From Wenzhouxiangella marina (lineage in GTDB: Bacteria > Pseudomonadota > Gammaproteobacteria > Xanthomonadales > Wenzhouxiangellaceae): 64,000 bases of DNA. The notes under the pieces were generated by a model. It did not search any database. It worked only from the letters and a program-made list of their open reading frames with translations, and was not told the origin of the DNA. Made by a program: the position numbers and the translations under genes. Positions 1-8,094 of this stretch are shown here, piece after piece. Position 1 is the stretch's first letter. Each line of letters opens with the position of its first letter. The DNA is taken from positions 1,544,501-1,608,500 of the forward strand of contig NZ_CP012154.1 of assembly GCF_001187785.1 (NCBI RefSeq), given 5' to 3'.

Positions 1-1
1 A

Positions 2-805
2 GGCAGCTTCATGATGGGTTCCCCGGACTCCGAGGCCGATCGCTTCGGCAACGAGGGTCCGCGCCATCGCGTGACCTTCGAGCGCGGTTTCGCGCTGGGC
101 CGTACGGAAGTAACGGTCGCTCAGTTCGAGGCCTTCGTCAACGCCACCGGCTACCGCACCGACGCCGAGCGGGAAGGGCAGTCGCGTATCTACGATCCGC
201 GCACCGGCCGCATGGACAGCAAGATCCGGATCACCTGGCGCAACGACTACATCGGCGAAGAAGCCGCGCCGGACCTGCCGGTGGTTCACGTGTCCTGGAA
301 CGACGCCCAGGCCTACGTCCGCTGGCTGAGCGAGGAGACCGGGCGCAACTATCGCCTGCCGTCGGAGGCGGAGTTCGAGTATGCGCTGCGCGCCGGCAGC
401 CAGTCTCCGTACTGGTGGGGTGAGGAGTCGCCTGAAGACAACACGGAAAACCTCACCGGCGACGGCGATTCCTCGCCGACCAACGCCAGCTGGAACGTGG
501 CCTTCCGTCGCTACACCGACGGTTTCTGGGGCCCGGCCCCCGTGGCCAGCCTGCGTGCCAACCCCTTCGGCCTCTATGACATGGGCGGCAACGTGATGGA
601 GTGGTTGGGCGATTGCTGGCACGACAGCTTCGTGCGCGCCCCGGACGATGGTTCGGCCTGGGTCAACCCCGGCTGCGACCGCCACGTCATCAAGGGCGGC
701 GCCTGGTCCAGCACGCCGGCCATGGCGCGCTCGGCCTTCCGCCTGTCCAGTGCCGACGAAAGCACCGACATGCGCGTCGGATTCCGGGTCGCCCGCGACC
801 TGTAA
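2..805 (+). CDS. SUMF1/FGE-fold (formylglycine-generating-enzyme-like) protein, 5' partial
   Basis: The reading frame is open from the window edge, so the true N-terminus lies outside; about 267 residues are visible. It opens with the family's GSFMMGS-type strand and has HRVTFERGFALGRTEVT, PVVHVSWNDAQAYVRWL, YRLPSEAEFEYALRAG, GLYDMGGNVMEWL and a terminal MRVGFRVAR, all hallmarks of the FGE-sulfatase fold. The C-terminal segment lacks the cysteine pair that true formylglycine-generating enzymes use (it reads GGAWSSTPAMARSAFR). A non-sulfatase-maturing role is therefore more likely, such as ligand binding or an accessory domain. A strong intrinsic terminator follows. Confidence 0.85.
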   Translation, partial: GSFMMGSPDSEADRFGNEGPRHRVTFERGFALGRTEVTVAQFEAFVNATGYRTDAEREGQSRIYDPRTGRMDSKIRITWRNDYIGEEAAPDLPVVHVSWNDAQAYVRWLSEETGRNYRLPSEAEFEYALRAGSQSPYWWGEESPEDNTENLTGDGDSSPTNASWNVAFRRYTDGFWGPAPVASLRANPFGLYDMGGNVMEWLGDCWHDSFVRAPDDGSAWVNPGCDRHVIKGGAWSSTPAMARSAFRLSSADESTDMRVGFRVARDL

Positions 806-833
806 TCACCAGCGCGACAGTCGTTTTCGAAGC

Positions 834-861
834 AGGGCGGGCCGAAAGGTCCGCCCTTTTT
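834..861 (+). terminator. Rho-independent terminator after the SUMF1-fold gene
   Basis: The arms GGGCGGGCC and GGTCCGCCC form a 9-bp stem with one G-U pair, closed by a GAAA tetraloop. An A-T pair and a run of five T follow. It sits about 30 nt after the stop codon and is the most canonical terminator in the window. Confidence 0.9.
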
Positions 862-959
862 CGTAATGAGGAGTGCGGACTTCGTTCAGCAACGCTTCAG
901 GCAGGCCCTGATACAAAGGATCCTGAAGCAGTCCACTTGACTGCCAGGAGGATGACGAA

Positions 960-2501
960 ATGCAGACTTTCAGACGCTGGATTCTTGCCCTTGGCCTGGC
1001 CACGACCCTGTTCGTGCCGGCCGTTTCCGCCCAGGAAGAGCCCTTCAGCCAGGCCGAACTGGATGCCATGCTGGCCCCGATCGCCCTGTACCCGGACAGC
1101 GTCCTGTCCCACGTGCTGATCGCGGCGACCTATCCGCTGGAAGTGGTGCAGGCGGCGAGATGGTCCCTGGAGAACCCGGACCTGTCCGGCGAAGCGGCCG
1201 TCATCGCCGTCGAGGATTTCGACTGGGATCCCAGCGTCAAGGCCCTGACGGCCTTTCCCGAGCTGCTGGCGCGCATGGATGAGGACATCGAATGGACCCA
1301 GCGTCTGGGCGATGCCTTCCTGATCCAGGAGGGTGAGGTGATCGCCGCCATCCAGGACCTGCGCGATCGAGCCTATGCCCAGGGTCATCTCCGCAGCAAC
1401 GAGCACGTGCGAGTCGTGCGCGAAGAGCGGGTGATCTACATCGAGCCGGCCCGAACCCGCACGGTCTACGTGCCGTACTACGACCCCTACGTGGTCTACG
1501 GCAGCTGGTGGTGGGATGCCTATCCGCCGGTGGTCTGGCACTACCGTCGCCCGAGCATCGGCGTGAGCTTCTACTGGGGCACGGGCTACCGCATCGCGCC
1601 GAGCTTCTACTTCAGCTCCTTCCACTGGGCGCGTCGCGAGGTCGTGGTCGTGCACCACCATCATTATCCGCGCGGGCGGCATTTCCGCTCAGGTCGCGAA
1701 GTCGCCCGCTACCGTGAAGCCCGGCACTGGCGCCACAACCCTCATCATCGCCGCGGCGTCGCCTATCACCGCCGCATCGACGAGGCCCGCTTCGTTGCGC
1801 GCGTGGAACGGGCTGAGCGCCGCGCTGAGCGGCACGCCCGTCCGGTGGGCGACCAGCGCCGCTGGGCGCAGTCCCAGCGCCGTGAGCTCAATCTGAGAGA
1901 GCGTCAGACCTCGCCGGACCGCAGTCAGCGCGTGCTGGCCGGGACCGAGCGGGTCCGCACCCAGTCCGAGCCGCGCCTGCGTGGTAACGGGCAGGCGAGT
2001 GAGCGACTGCAGGATCGCCGCGGTCGCGATGCCCGGGACGCCAGAAGCGCGACGCGGGAACGGGCCTCGGTGACACGCTCGGAATCGCGCCGAGCCCAGG
2101 TCGAGGCGCGCACCTCCTCACGTGCCGTGCAGCGCGAGCGCCGGGTGGAGCGCAGCCGATCGCCTTCGGACTTCACCGTCGAGCGCTCCCGGGCTCCCCA
2201 GGGGCTGCCGGAGCGCGGCCGCAACACGCGCTCGATGTCCCGTGACGACCGCCCGGCGGTCCGCGCCCAGACGCCACGGCGCAGCGAGCCGGCGCGCCGT
2301 CCGGCACCGAACCCCGAACGCGTCCAGCGTTCCGCGCCCCGCCGCGCCAGCGCAGCCCCCGCGCGCAGCGAAGCGCCCAGGCCCCGCGCCGAGCGTCCGG
2401 CCCGGGTGCAAAGCGAATCCCGCGCCCCCAGCCGCGCCCAGACCCGCCAGCGCGCGGAATCCCGGCGCTCGGGCCGCGACGGACGCCGCCAGGATCCTTG
2501 A
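960..2501 (+). CDS. DUF3300 family exported protein with long basic tail
   Basis: The 513-residue product starts with a Sec signal peptide (about residues 1-24, ending in VSAQ). A DUF3300 region follows (about 30-240) with the family's LDAMLAPIALYPDSVLSHVL start and aromatic repeats such as YVPYYDPYVVYGSWWW. From about residue 225 it becomes His/Arg-rich (a VVVVHHHHY stretch), then a roughly 240-residue low-complexity tail dominated by Arg, Ser, Ala, Pro and Glu. The function of DUF3300 is unknown; an envelope location is inferred from the signal peptide. The ATG has an AGGAGG ribosome site 8 nt upstream (946-951). It follows a strong terminator and so is likely transcribed alone. Confidence 0.85.
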   Translation: MQTFRRWILALGLATTLFVPAVSAQEEPFSQAELDAMLAPIALYPDSVLSHVLIAATYPLEVVQAARWSLENPDLSGEAAVIAVEDFDWDPSVKALTAFPELLARMDEDIEWTQRLGDAFLIQEGEVIAAIQDLRDRAYAQGHLRSNEHVRVVREERVIYIEPARTRTVYVPYYDPYVVYGSWWWDAYPPVVWHYRRPSIGVSFYWGTGYRIAPSFYFSSFHWARREVVVVHHHHYPRGRHFRSGREVARYREARHWRHNPHHRRGVAYHRRIDEARFVARVERAERRAERHARPVGDQRRWAQSQRRELNLRERQTSPDRSQRVLAGTERVRTQSEPRLRGNGQASERLQDRRGRDARDARSATRERASVTRSESRRAQVEARTSSRAVQRERRVERSRSPSDFTVERSRAPQGLPERGRNTRSMSRDDRPAVRAQTPRRSEPARRPAPNPERVQRSAPRRASAAPARSEAPRPRAERPARVQSESRAPSRAQTRQRAESRRSGRDGRRQDP

Positions 2502-2527
2502 GTTCAGGAGAGTAGATGATTGGGGGA

Positions 2528-2614
2528 TGGTGCCGGGGGCGGGAATCGAACCCGCACTCTGTTTCCAGAACCGGATTTTGAGTCCGGCGCGTCTACCAGT
2601 TCCGCCACCCCGGC
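2528..2614 (-). tRNA. tRNA-Leu (anticodon CAA)
   Basis: The minus strand folds as a class II tRNA. The acceptor stem GCCGGGG (2614-2608) pairs with CCCCGGC (2532-2538). The anticodon stem CCGGA/TCCGG encloses a CTCAAAA loop giving anticodon CAA (2578-2580). There is a long variable arm and a T-loop GGTTCGATTCC. Discriminator A and an encoded CCA (2528-2530) are present. It decodes UUG leucine codons. Confidence 0.97.
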
Positions 2615-2626
2615 AGGGGGAGCGCT

Positions 2627-2655
2627 ATTTTCGGCTCTGGGGCGAGCCTTGTAAA
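2627..2655 (-). promoter_or_regulatory. Sigma-70 type promoter for tRNA-Leu
   Basis: On the minus strand, TTTACA (2655-2650, 5/6 match to the -35 consensus) is separated by 17 nt from GAAAAT (2632-2627, 4/6). The predicted start near 2620 is about 6 nt before the mature tRNA 5' end. Confidence 0.6.
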
Positions 2656-2678
2656 GCCTGAATCCGGACGGCCAGGGC

Positions 2679-3251
2679 TCAGGCGGCGTCGAGGCTCAGG
2701 TGGCGGGACTGGCGCCGATACCAGTCTTCACCGGTCTGTTCGAAGATGCAGCAGCAGTCCATTTCGCCGGCGTAGATGTGCAGGGTGACGGCCGGCTGGG
2801 ACTGATCCGGATTGGCGATCGTGTGGTATTCGTGCGGCGGGATCAGGCTGCCCGCGCTGCCCACGCCGGTGCGCATGGTGGTGCGCGGCTCCAGGTGGAA
2901 TTGATCCTCGCGCTGCTCGAGCAGTTCGTACTGGACGACCTCGATCTCGCCGTGCCAGACGGCTTCTACGCACCACATGCCGGCGTGATCGTGGACCGGG
3001 GTGGACTGGCCGGGGCCCCAGGTCATGGCCAGGACCGTGTAGCCGAGCTTGTCGTCCTGGTGGAGCAGGCGGCGGCAGTAGTGGTCCGGGTGATGCTCGA
3101 ACACGCAGTCGGGCAGCTGAACCTCGGAATCCTGAACCAGATCGCACAGGACCTGGCGGAGACGATTGGTGATTTCCCGGGGGCAGTCGCGGTCGACGGC
3201 CTCGGAAATCCGCTCGATCATCTTCGATTTGCCCTTGAATTCGACGCTCAT
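2679..3251 (-). CDS. Cysteine dioxygenase family (cupin) protein
   Basis: This 190-residue protein has the cysteine dioxygenase type cupin core. TPVHDHAGMWCVEAVWHGEI supplies two iron-binding histidines and the cysteine near the active site; HEYHTIANP and LHIYAGEMD supply the C-terminal strand and third histidine. Family members oxidise L-cysteine to cysteine sulfinate with O2 and Fe(II). The start ATG overlaps the stop of the upstream metX-like gene in an ATGA (3248-3251), so the two are translationally coupled. The pairing links cysteine or sulfur assimilation to cysteine oxidation. The substrate could instead be another thiol such as mercaptopropionate. Confidence 0.85.
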   Translation of the reverse strand: MSVEFKGKSKMIERISEAVDRDCPREITNRLRQVLCDLVQDSEVQLPDCVFEHHPDHYCRRLLHQDDKLGYTVLAMTWGPGQSTPVHDHAGMWCVEAVWHGEIEVVQYELLEQREDQFHLEPRTTMRTGVGSAGSLIPPHEYHTIANPDQSQPAVTLHIYAGEMDCCCIFEQTGEDWYRRQSRHLSLDAA

Positions 3252-4333
3252 TCCAGCCACTCCCTGATCGGCGGTCCAAACCTGTCGAAGTCTACCAGAA
3301 AGGCATCGTGTCCCTGCACCGAAGGCAGGGCGTGGTAGCTCACCTCCGAGCCGCTGGCCTCCAGCGCCGCGGCGAGTTCCTGCTGCTGGTGGATGGGGAA
3401 CAGGAAATCGCTTTCCACGCCGATGACCAGGGCCTTGCCGCTGAAGCTGCGGTCGAACAGGGCCTTCAGGCTCTCGTCGGAATCGCAGGCATCGAAGCAG
3501 TCCATGGCCCGGGACAGATACAGGTAGCAGCAGGGGTCGAACTGGCCGACGAACTTGCGGGCGTGGGTTTCCAGGTAGGACTCGACCTCGAAGCGCATGC
3601 CGAACAGGGTCTGAGGGAAGTAGTCCTGGCGCTTGCGACCGAAGCGCTGCTGCCATTCGGTGGCCGAGCGGTAGGTGATCATGCCGAGCTTGCGTGCCAG
3701 GCGCATGCCGACTTCGGGCCAGTCGTCGTCCGTGTAGTGCCCGTCCTTGAAATTCCGGTCCGTTACGATGGCCTCGCGCTGCAGGGACCGGATCGAAATC
3801 GCGAAGGGCGTGGCCGAGCAGGCGGTCGAGATCAGCGCCACGTTTCGGGTGGTCTGGGGAAAGAGCTTCAGCCAGGCCATGGCGGTCAGGCCGCCCATCG
3901 ACGGGCCGAGAATGCCGTGCAGTTGCTCGATGCCGAGGTGGTCGACGACCAGCTTCGATGCGCGGGCGATGTCCTCGATGGCCAGCTCGGGAAAATGCAG
4001 GCGCCAGGGGCGCCCGGTGTCCGGGTTGATGCTGGCCGGGCCCGTCGAGCCCTTGCAGGAACCCAGCGAGTTGACGCAGAGCACGAAGAAGCGCTCGGTG
4101 TCGATCGGTCGTCCGGGGCCGATCATCGCTTCCCACCAGCCCGGCTCGGGGTCGCGCTTGCTCGACGCGGCGTGCGCGCCCGGGGACAGGCCCGTGAAGA
4201 TCAGGATGGCGTTGGAGCGATCCGCATCGAGTTCACCCCAGCTTTCCCAGGCCAGGCGCAGGCCGGGCAGCTTGTCGCCGCGGTAGAGCGTGTGGGGCTG
4301 ATCGATGTCGAGGTAGCGAGTGGCCGGACCCAT
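3248..4333 (-). CDS. metX: MetX-like homoserine/serine O-acyltransferase
   Basis: The 361-residue alpha/beta hydrolase has the MetX signatures NSLGSCKGSTGPASINP (about residues 88-104), nucleophile elbow GPSMGG (Ser145), Asp309 in GVESDF and His342 in QGHDAF. MetX enzymes acylate homoserine from acetyl-CoA for methionine synthesis. Xanthomonadales relatives are reported as serine O-succinyltransferases feeding cysteine synthesis. Overlap with a cysteine dioxygenase gene, and Ser rather than Thr after the CKG motif, make the serine enzyme plausible but unproven. No strong ribosome site precedes the ATG at 4333. Confidence 0.88.
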   Translation of the reverse strand: MGPATRYLDIDQPHTLYRGDKLPGLRLAWESWGELDADRSNAILIFTGLSPGAHAASSKRDPEPGWWEAMIGPGRPIDTERFFVLCVNSLGSCKGSTGPASINPDTGRPWRLHFPELAIEDIARASKLVVDHLGIEQLHGILGPSMGGLTAMAWLKLFPQTTRNVALISTACSATPFAISIRSLQREAIVTDRNFKDGHYTDDDWPEVGMRLARKLGMITYRSATEWQQRFGRKRQDYFPQTLFGMRFEVESYLETHARKFVGQFDPCCYLYLSRAMDCFDACDSDESLKALFDRSFSGKALVIGVESDFLFPIHQQQELAAALEASGSEVSYHALPSVQGHDAFLVDFDRFGPPIREWLE

Positions 4334-4395
4334 GCGTGATTCGCTTTTTCTGCGTCAAGGGTCGGAATTCTATACCCCTGGGACGGGGTGGGGGT

Positions 4396-4431
4396 GGAAC
4401 CCGGGCCAACGGGAGGGGTGGCCCGGGTTCC
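4396..4431 (-). terminator. Perfect 12-bp stem-loop downstream of ompW
   Basis: GGAACCCGGGCC and GGCCCGGGTTCC pair perfectly across a 12-nt loop, starting 17 nt after the ompW stop on the minus strand. There is no T tract on either side, so termination may be Rho-assisted. It separates ompW from the metX transcription unit. Confidence 0.6.
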
Positions 4432-4447
4432 GTATGCCGGGGACGTC

Positions 4448-5176
4448 TTAGAAACGCATGCCCAGCGTGGTCGAGAAGACGATCGGATCGATGTCGTGGG
4501 TAATCCGGCTCGTCAGGGTGGTGGCAAAGCCCTGACCGTCCTCGGTGCGCGTGGTCAGCTTGGCATCGGCCTCGATGTCGATCCAGCGCAGGTCGAAGTT
4601 CAGGAAGAAGGCATCGCTGATCTGCCAGTCGGCGCCGATCTGGAAGGCCAGACCGAAGCTGTCGTCGATCGACAGACTCGTGCTGCCGCCCGTGTAGTCC
4701 GTGCCCAGCAGGGCATTGGAGGTGCCGATGATGCCCTGGTGCAGGGTGTCATTGGCCTTCTCGTCGAAGAACAGCGTCCAGTTGACGCCAACGCCGGCGT
4801 AGGGGCGGAAGTTGGCGTCCGGTGCGAAGTGGTACTGCACGCTCAGGACCGGCGGCAGGTGACGGGTGGAGCCGAGCTCGCCGAGACCCCCCAGAACGTT
4901 ATCGCCTTCGATGTCATGCTTGAAGGGCGCGGCGGCCAGGACTTCCAGGCCGATGTTGTTGGTGGCCATGTAGGTGGCATTGATGACGAAACCCAGCTGG
5001 TCCTGCACGTCGATCTGGTAGCCGTCCAGACGGCTGCCTTCGAAGTTCAGGCTGTTGCTGTCACCGGTCGGATTGACCCAGCCCGCGCCAGCGCGGACGA
5101 TCCAGTCGCCCTGGGATTGGGCCATGGCACCGGTGGACAGGAGGGTGGCTGCGGCAAGCAGGCTGAGGCGTTTCAT
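4448..5176 (-). CDS. ompW: OmpW family outer-membrane beta-barrel protein
   Basis: The 242-residue product has a signal peptide (about 1-19, ending AMA) and the OmpW pattern: GDWIVRAGAGWVNP, QLGFVINATYMATNNIGLEVLAAAPFKHDI, HLPPVLSVQYHF, FRPYAGVGVNWT and the barrel-closing C-terminal F (LGMRF). OmpW proteins form 8-stranded barrels with a hydrophobic channel. The ATG at 5176 is chosen because the signal peptide starts there and a GGAG lies upstream. The longer frame to 5263 adds non-signal-like sequence. An FNR-like palindrome lies 80 bp upstream. Confidence 0.9.
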   Translation of the reverse strand: MKRLSLLAAATLLSTGAMAQSQGDWIVRAGAGWVNPTGDSNSLNFEGSRLDGYQIDVQDQLGFVINATYMATNNIGLEVLAAAPFKHDIEGDNVLGGLGELGSTRHLPPVLSVQYHFAPDANFRPYAGVGVNWTLFFDEKANDTLHQGIIGTSNALLGTDYTGGSTSLSIDDSFGLAFQIGADWQISDAFFLNFDLRWIDIEADAKLTTRTEDGQGFATTLTSRITHDIDPIVFSTTLGMRF

Positions 5177-5221
5177 TGTTCGTTCTCCAGTGTTGAGTGG
5201 TTTGGGGCAATCGATGAGTGA

Positions 5222-5263
5222 ATGGTACGAGTCGTCAGGTGAAAGAGACTTGACCGTGGTCAA
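5222..5263 (-). promoter_or_regulatory. FNR/ANR-like operator and -10 upstream of ompW
   Basis: The perfect inverted repeat TTGACCGTGGTCAA (5250-5263) fits the FNR-family spacing TTGAY-N4-RTCAA. A minus-strand -10-like TACCAT (5227-5222) would place the start near 5215. That puts the palindrome centre at -41.5, the position typical of class II FNR activation. Both half-sites carry C for T in the fifth base of the E. coli FNR consensus. The site also lies 80 bp before the divergent photolyase gene. Confidence 0.55.
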
Positions 5264-5343
5264 TTCCGGCGCCTCGTCGACATCACCCTGCCCATCCCGC
5301 TGCTAGGCTCCGCCGCTCGACTGGAATTCACGTGGAATAGGCC

Positions 5344-6870
5344 ATGGCCAAGCTGGGATTGATCTTCGGCGACCAGCTCAATCTGGATCACGCGGTCCTC
5401 GCGGCCCTGGACCCGAGCAAGGACCGCTTGCTGATGGGCGAGCTGGCCGACGAGGCCAGCTATGTCGACCATCACATCCAGAAGATCATGCTGGTCTTTT
5501 CGGCCATGCGGCATTTCGCCCGGGAGCTGAACGAGCAGGGCTGGCGGCTCGACTACCATCGCTTCGCGGCGGGCTCGGAGATCCGTTCCTTCACGGATCT
5601 GCTCAGGGCCGGCCTCGAGGGGCGCGACATCGACGAGGTGGTCGTCAGCTGGCCGGGGGAATGGCGGGTGCTCGAACAGGTCCGGGCATGGGAGCGCGAG
5701 CTGGGTGTGCCGGTGACGGTGCTGCCTGACACGCGTTTTCTCTGCCCGCTCGAGGACTTCGAAGGCTGGGCGAAGGGACGCAAGCAGCTCCGGATGGAGC
5801 TGTTCTATCGCCAGATGCGCCGCAAGACCGGCTACCTGATGGACGGCGACGAACCCGTCGACGGTCAATGGAATTTCGACAAGGACAACCGCAAGCGCTG
5901 GCCCGGGGAGCCGGCGCCGCCCGAGCCCATGCATTTCCAGCCCGATGAGGTGGTGCAGGAGGTGGTCGGCGATCTGGCCGGCGTGATCGAGGGTTTCGGC
6001 GAGGCCGAGGGCTTCGACTGGCCGGTCACTCGCGCGCAGGCCCGGCGGGCGCTGACGCACTTCATCGACAAGGCGCTGCCCCTGTTCGGGGACTATCAGG
6101 ACGCCATGCACGACGAGCAGGATTATCTGTTCCACAGCCGGATCTCGAGCAGTCTGAACCTGGGGCTGCTGTCGGTGGGCGAAGCCTGCGACGCGGCCGA
6201 ATCGGCCTGGCGCTCGGGCAGCGCGCCGATCAATGCGGTCGAAGGCTTCATCCGCCAGATCATCGGCTGGCGGGAGTACGTGCGCGGTATCTACTGGATG
6301 AAAATGCCGGACTATGCCGAGCGCAACGCCCTTGGCAACGATCAGCCGCTGCCTGGCTGGTACTGGACGGGCCGGACGCGCATGCACTGTCTGCGCTCGA
6401 CCATCGAAGCGACCCGGCGCAATGGCTACGCCCACCACATCCAGCGCTTGATGGTGACCGGCAACTTCGCCCTGCTGCTCGGGGTGATTCCGAAGGAAAT
6501 CTGCGATTGGTACCTGGCCGTGTACACGGACGCCTACGACTGGGTCGAGCTACCCAATACCCTGGGCATGGTGATGCACGCGGACGACGGTCTGCTCGCT
6601 TCCAAGCCCTATGCGGCCAGCGGCAAGTACATCGATCGCATGAGCAATTACTGCAAGGGCTGCGCCTACTCGGTCAAGGAGACGGTGGGTGAGCAGGCCT
6701 GTCCCTTCAATGCCCTGTACTGGGACTTCCTGATCCGCCATCGGGAGCGCTTCGAGGCCAACCATCGCATGCGGATGATGTATCGCAACGTCGACCGCAA
6801 GTCGTCGGAGGAAGTCGAAGCCATCCAGGCGCGGGCGCGCTGGATCAAGGGGAACATCGAGGCCGTTTGA
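5344..6870 (+). CDS. phrB: FeS-type bacterial photolyase/cryptochrome (PhrB family)
   Basis: This 508-residue protein matches the FeS-BCP group, which repairs UV photoproducts ((6-4) lesions in Agrobacterium PhrB) using FAD and blue light. It opens with the Rossmann start LGLIFGDQLNLDH and has YAHHIQRLMVTGNFALLLG and KPYAASGKYIDRMSNYC. The four [4Fe-4S] cysteines are Cys349, Cys437, Cys440 and Cys453, with spacing matching the known PhrB cluster. It is divergent from ompW and tail-to-tail with nadC. The ATG at 5344 begins directly at the conserved first strand. Confidence 0.92.
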   Translation: MAKLGLIFGDQLNLDHAVLAALDPSKDRLLMGELADEASYVDHHIQKIMLVFSAMRHFARELNEQGWRLDYHRFAAGSEIRSFTDLLRAGLEGRDIDEVVVSWPGEWRVLEQVRAWERELGVPVTVLPDTRFLCPLEDFEGWAKGRKQLRMELFYRQMRRKTGYLMDGDEPVDGQWNFDKDNRKRWPGEPAPPEPMHFQPDEVVQEVVGDLAGVIEGFGEAEGFDWPVTRAQARRALTHFIDKALPLFGDYQDAMHDEQDYLFHSRISSSLNLGLLSVGEACDAAESAWRSGSAPINAVEGFIRQIIGWREYVRGIYWMKMPDYAERNALGNDQPLPGWYWTGRTRMHCLRSTIEATRRNGYAHHIQRLMVTGNFALLLGVIPKEICDWYLAVYTDAYDWVELPNTLGMVMHADDGLLASKPYAASGKYIDRMSNYCKGCAYSVKETVGEQACPFNALYWDFLIRHRERFEANHRMRMMYRNVDRKSSEEVEAIQARARWIKGNIEAV

Positions 6871-6891
6871 TCCGGCCGACGGGGGAAGGAA

Positions 6892-7728
6892 TCAGTCGGA
6901 AAAGCGCAGCGACAGATCCAGCGGGGTGATCCGCTTGGTCAGCTCCCCGACGGAGATCTCGTCGACGCCGGTCTCGGCGATCGTCCGCACCGTATCCAGG
7001 GTGACGTTGCCGGAGGCTTCGAGGATCGCCTGGCCATTCGCCCGAGCTACGCCCTCGGCCAGGGCCTCGAGGCTGAAATTGTCGAGCATGATGCGGTCGG
7101 CGCGCGCCTGCAGGGCCTGATCGAGCTCGTCGAGGGTCTCCACCTCGACCTCCACGGCCAGGGTGGGGAACCGGTTCCGTGCCGCGGCCACGGCCGGTGC
7201 GATGCCCCCGGCGGCGGCGATGTGGTTCTCCTTCAGCATGATCAGGTCGTAGAGGCCGAGACGGTGGTTGTGACCGCCGCCGACGCGCACCGCGTACTTT
7301 TGGGCCACGCGCAGGCCCGGCAGGGTCTTGCGCGTGTCGAGAATCTTCGTGCCAGTGCCGTCCACCGCCGCGACATAGGCCGCCGTTCGGGTCGCGATGC
7401 CGGACAGCAGCTGGATGAAATTCAGGGCCGTGCGCTCGGCGGTCAGCAGGGCCCGCGCCGGGCCATCGAAGCGGGCCAGGATCCGACCGGCTTCGAGCGC
7501 GTCGCCGTCCTCGACCTCCCACCGACAATCTCCGGCATCGAGGCCGCAACGCTCGAAGGCGCGCTCGGCCCAGGCGCGGCCTGCCATCACGCCGGCATCG
7601 CGGCTGATCAGGGTGGCGCGCATGCGGGTCGCTTCCGGGATCAGCGCCGCCGACGCATCGCCGGGGCCGATGTCTTCGTCCAGCGCGAGCTGAACGTCGC
7701 GATCGATGCTCGAATCGAGGGGATTCAA
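6892..7728 (-). CDS. nadC: Nicotinate-nucleotide pyrophosphorylase (carboxylating)
   Basis: The 278-residue enzyme converts quinolinate and PRPP to nicotinate mononucleotide in de novo NAD synthesis. Diagnostic segments are LDEDIGPGDASAALIP, RTALNFIQLLSGIATRT, DTRKTLPGLRVAQKYAVRVGGGHNHRLGLYDLIMLKENHI and the phosphate-binding GVDEISVGELT near the C-terminus. Its start overlaps the stop of the upstream Trm112-like gene by 4 nt (7725-7728), so the pair is coupled. The length is normal for NadC. Confidence 0.95.
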   Translation of the reverse strand: MNPLDSSIDRDVQLALDEDIGPGDASAALIPEATRMRATLISRDAGVMAGRAWAERAFERCGLDAGDCRWEVEDGDALEAGRILARFDGPARALLTAERTALNFIQLLSGIATRTAAYVAAVDGTGTKILDTRKTLPGLRVAQKYAVRVGGGHNHRLGLYDLIMLKENHIAAAGGIAPAVAAARNRFPTLAVEVEVETLDELDQALQARADRIMLDNFSLEALAEGVARANGQAILEASGNVTLDTVRTIAETGVDEISVGELTKRITPLDLSLRFSD

Positions 7729-8003
7729 AGGGCTTCGTCGAACTGGGTAGTTCCGATGCCACGTTCGGCGAGCAGCACCGGAATGCCGTCGACGATCGGA
7801 TAGATCACCTTGTGGTTGCGAGTGATCAGCGCTGCGTTCAGAGGCTCCTTGACCGGCTGATGGTCGACGGTTTCGACCCCGCCCTGTTCGATGGCTCGAT
7901 TGAGCTTCTTCAGGCGGTCACGGGACAAGGGCAGCAGGGGCTCGTGGCTGACCGGGCAGCAGAGGATATCGAGAAGGTGGTCTGGAAGCGTCATGGGCGT
8001 CAT
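7725..8003 (-). CDS. Trm112/YcaR-like small protein
   Basis: The 92-residue protein has the family frame [17 protein letters not shown] at the N-terminus and [16 protein letters not shown] at the C-terminus. An internal insertion makes it longer than E. coli YcaR. The CPxC zinc knuckle is degenerate (CCPVS), so zinc binding is doubtful. Relatives act as methyltransferase partners (Trm112) or are of unknown role. The start at 8003 is preceded by AAGG at short spacing; an alternative ATG lies at 7994. It is coupled to nadC. Confidence 0.8.
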   Translation of the reverse strand: MTPMTLPDHLLDILCCPVSHEPLLPLSRDRLKKLNRAIEQGGVETVDHQPVKEPLNAALITRNHKVIYPIVDGIPVLLAERGIGTTQFDEAL

Positions 8004-8094
8004 TCTACCTTGGCGGAGGTGCTCAGCGGCGTTTCGCTCGGCTGCTGGCCCTGATAATATTGAGCGTTTTCCCCGACGGGGCAAGGACGTCGAG

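Noticed and set aside
2-805. Calling the first gene a formylglycine-generating enzyme
   Set aside because: The catalytic cysteine pair of true sulfatase-modifying enzymes is absent.
2679-4136. A 485-codon frame joining metX DNA to the cysteine dioxygenase
   Set aside because: Only the last 190 codons are homologous; the upstream part is the wrong frame of metX, which is itself intact.
4396-4431. The 12-bp inverted repeat as an operator of metX
   Set aside because: It is directly downstream of ompW and very GC-rich with a 12-nt loop, fitting a terminator better; an operator role is not excluded.
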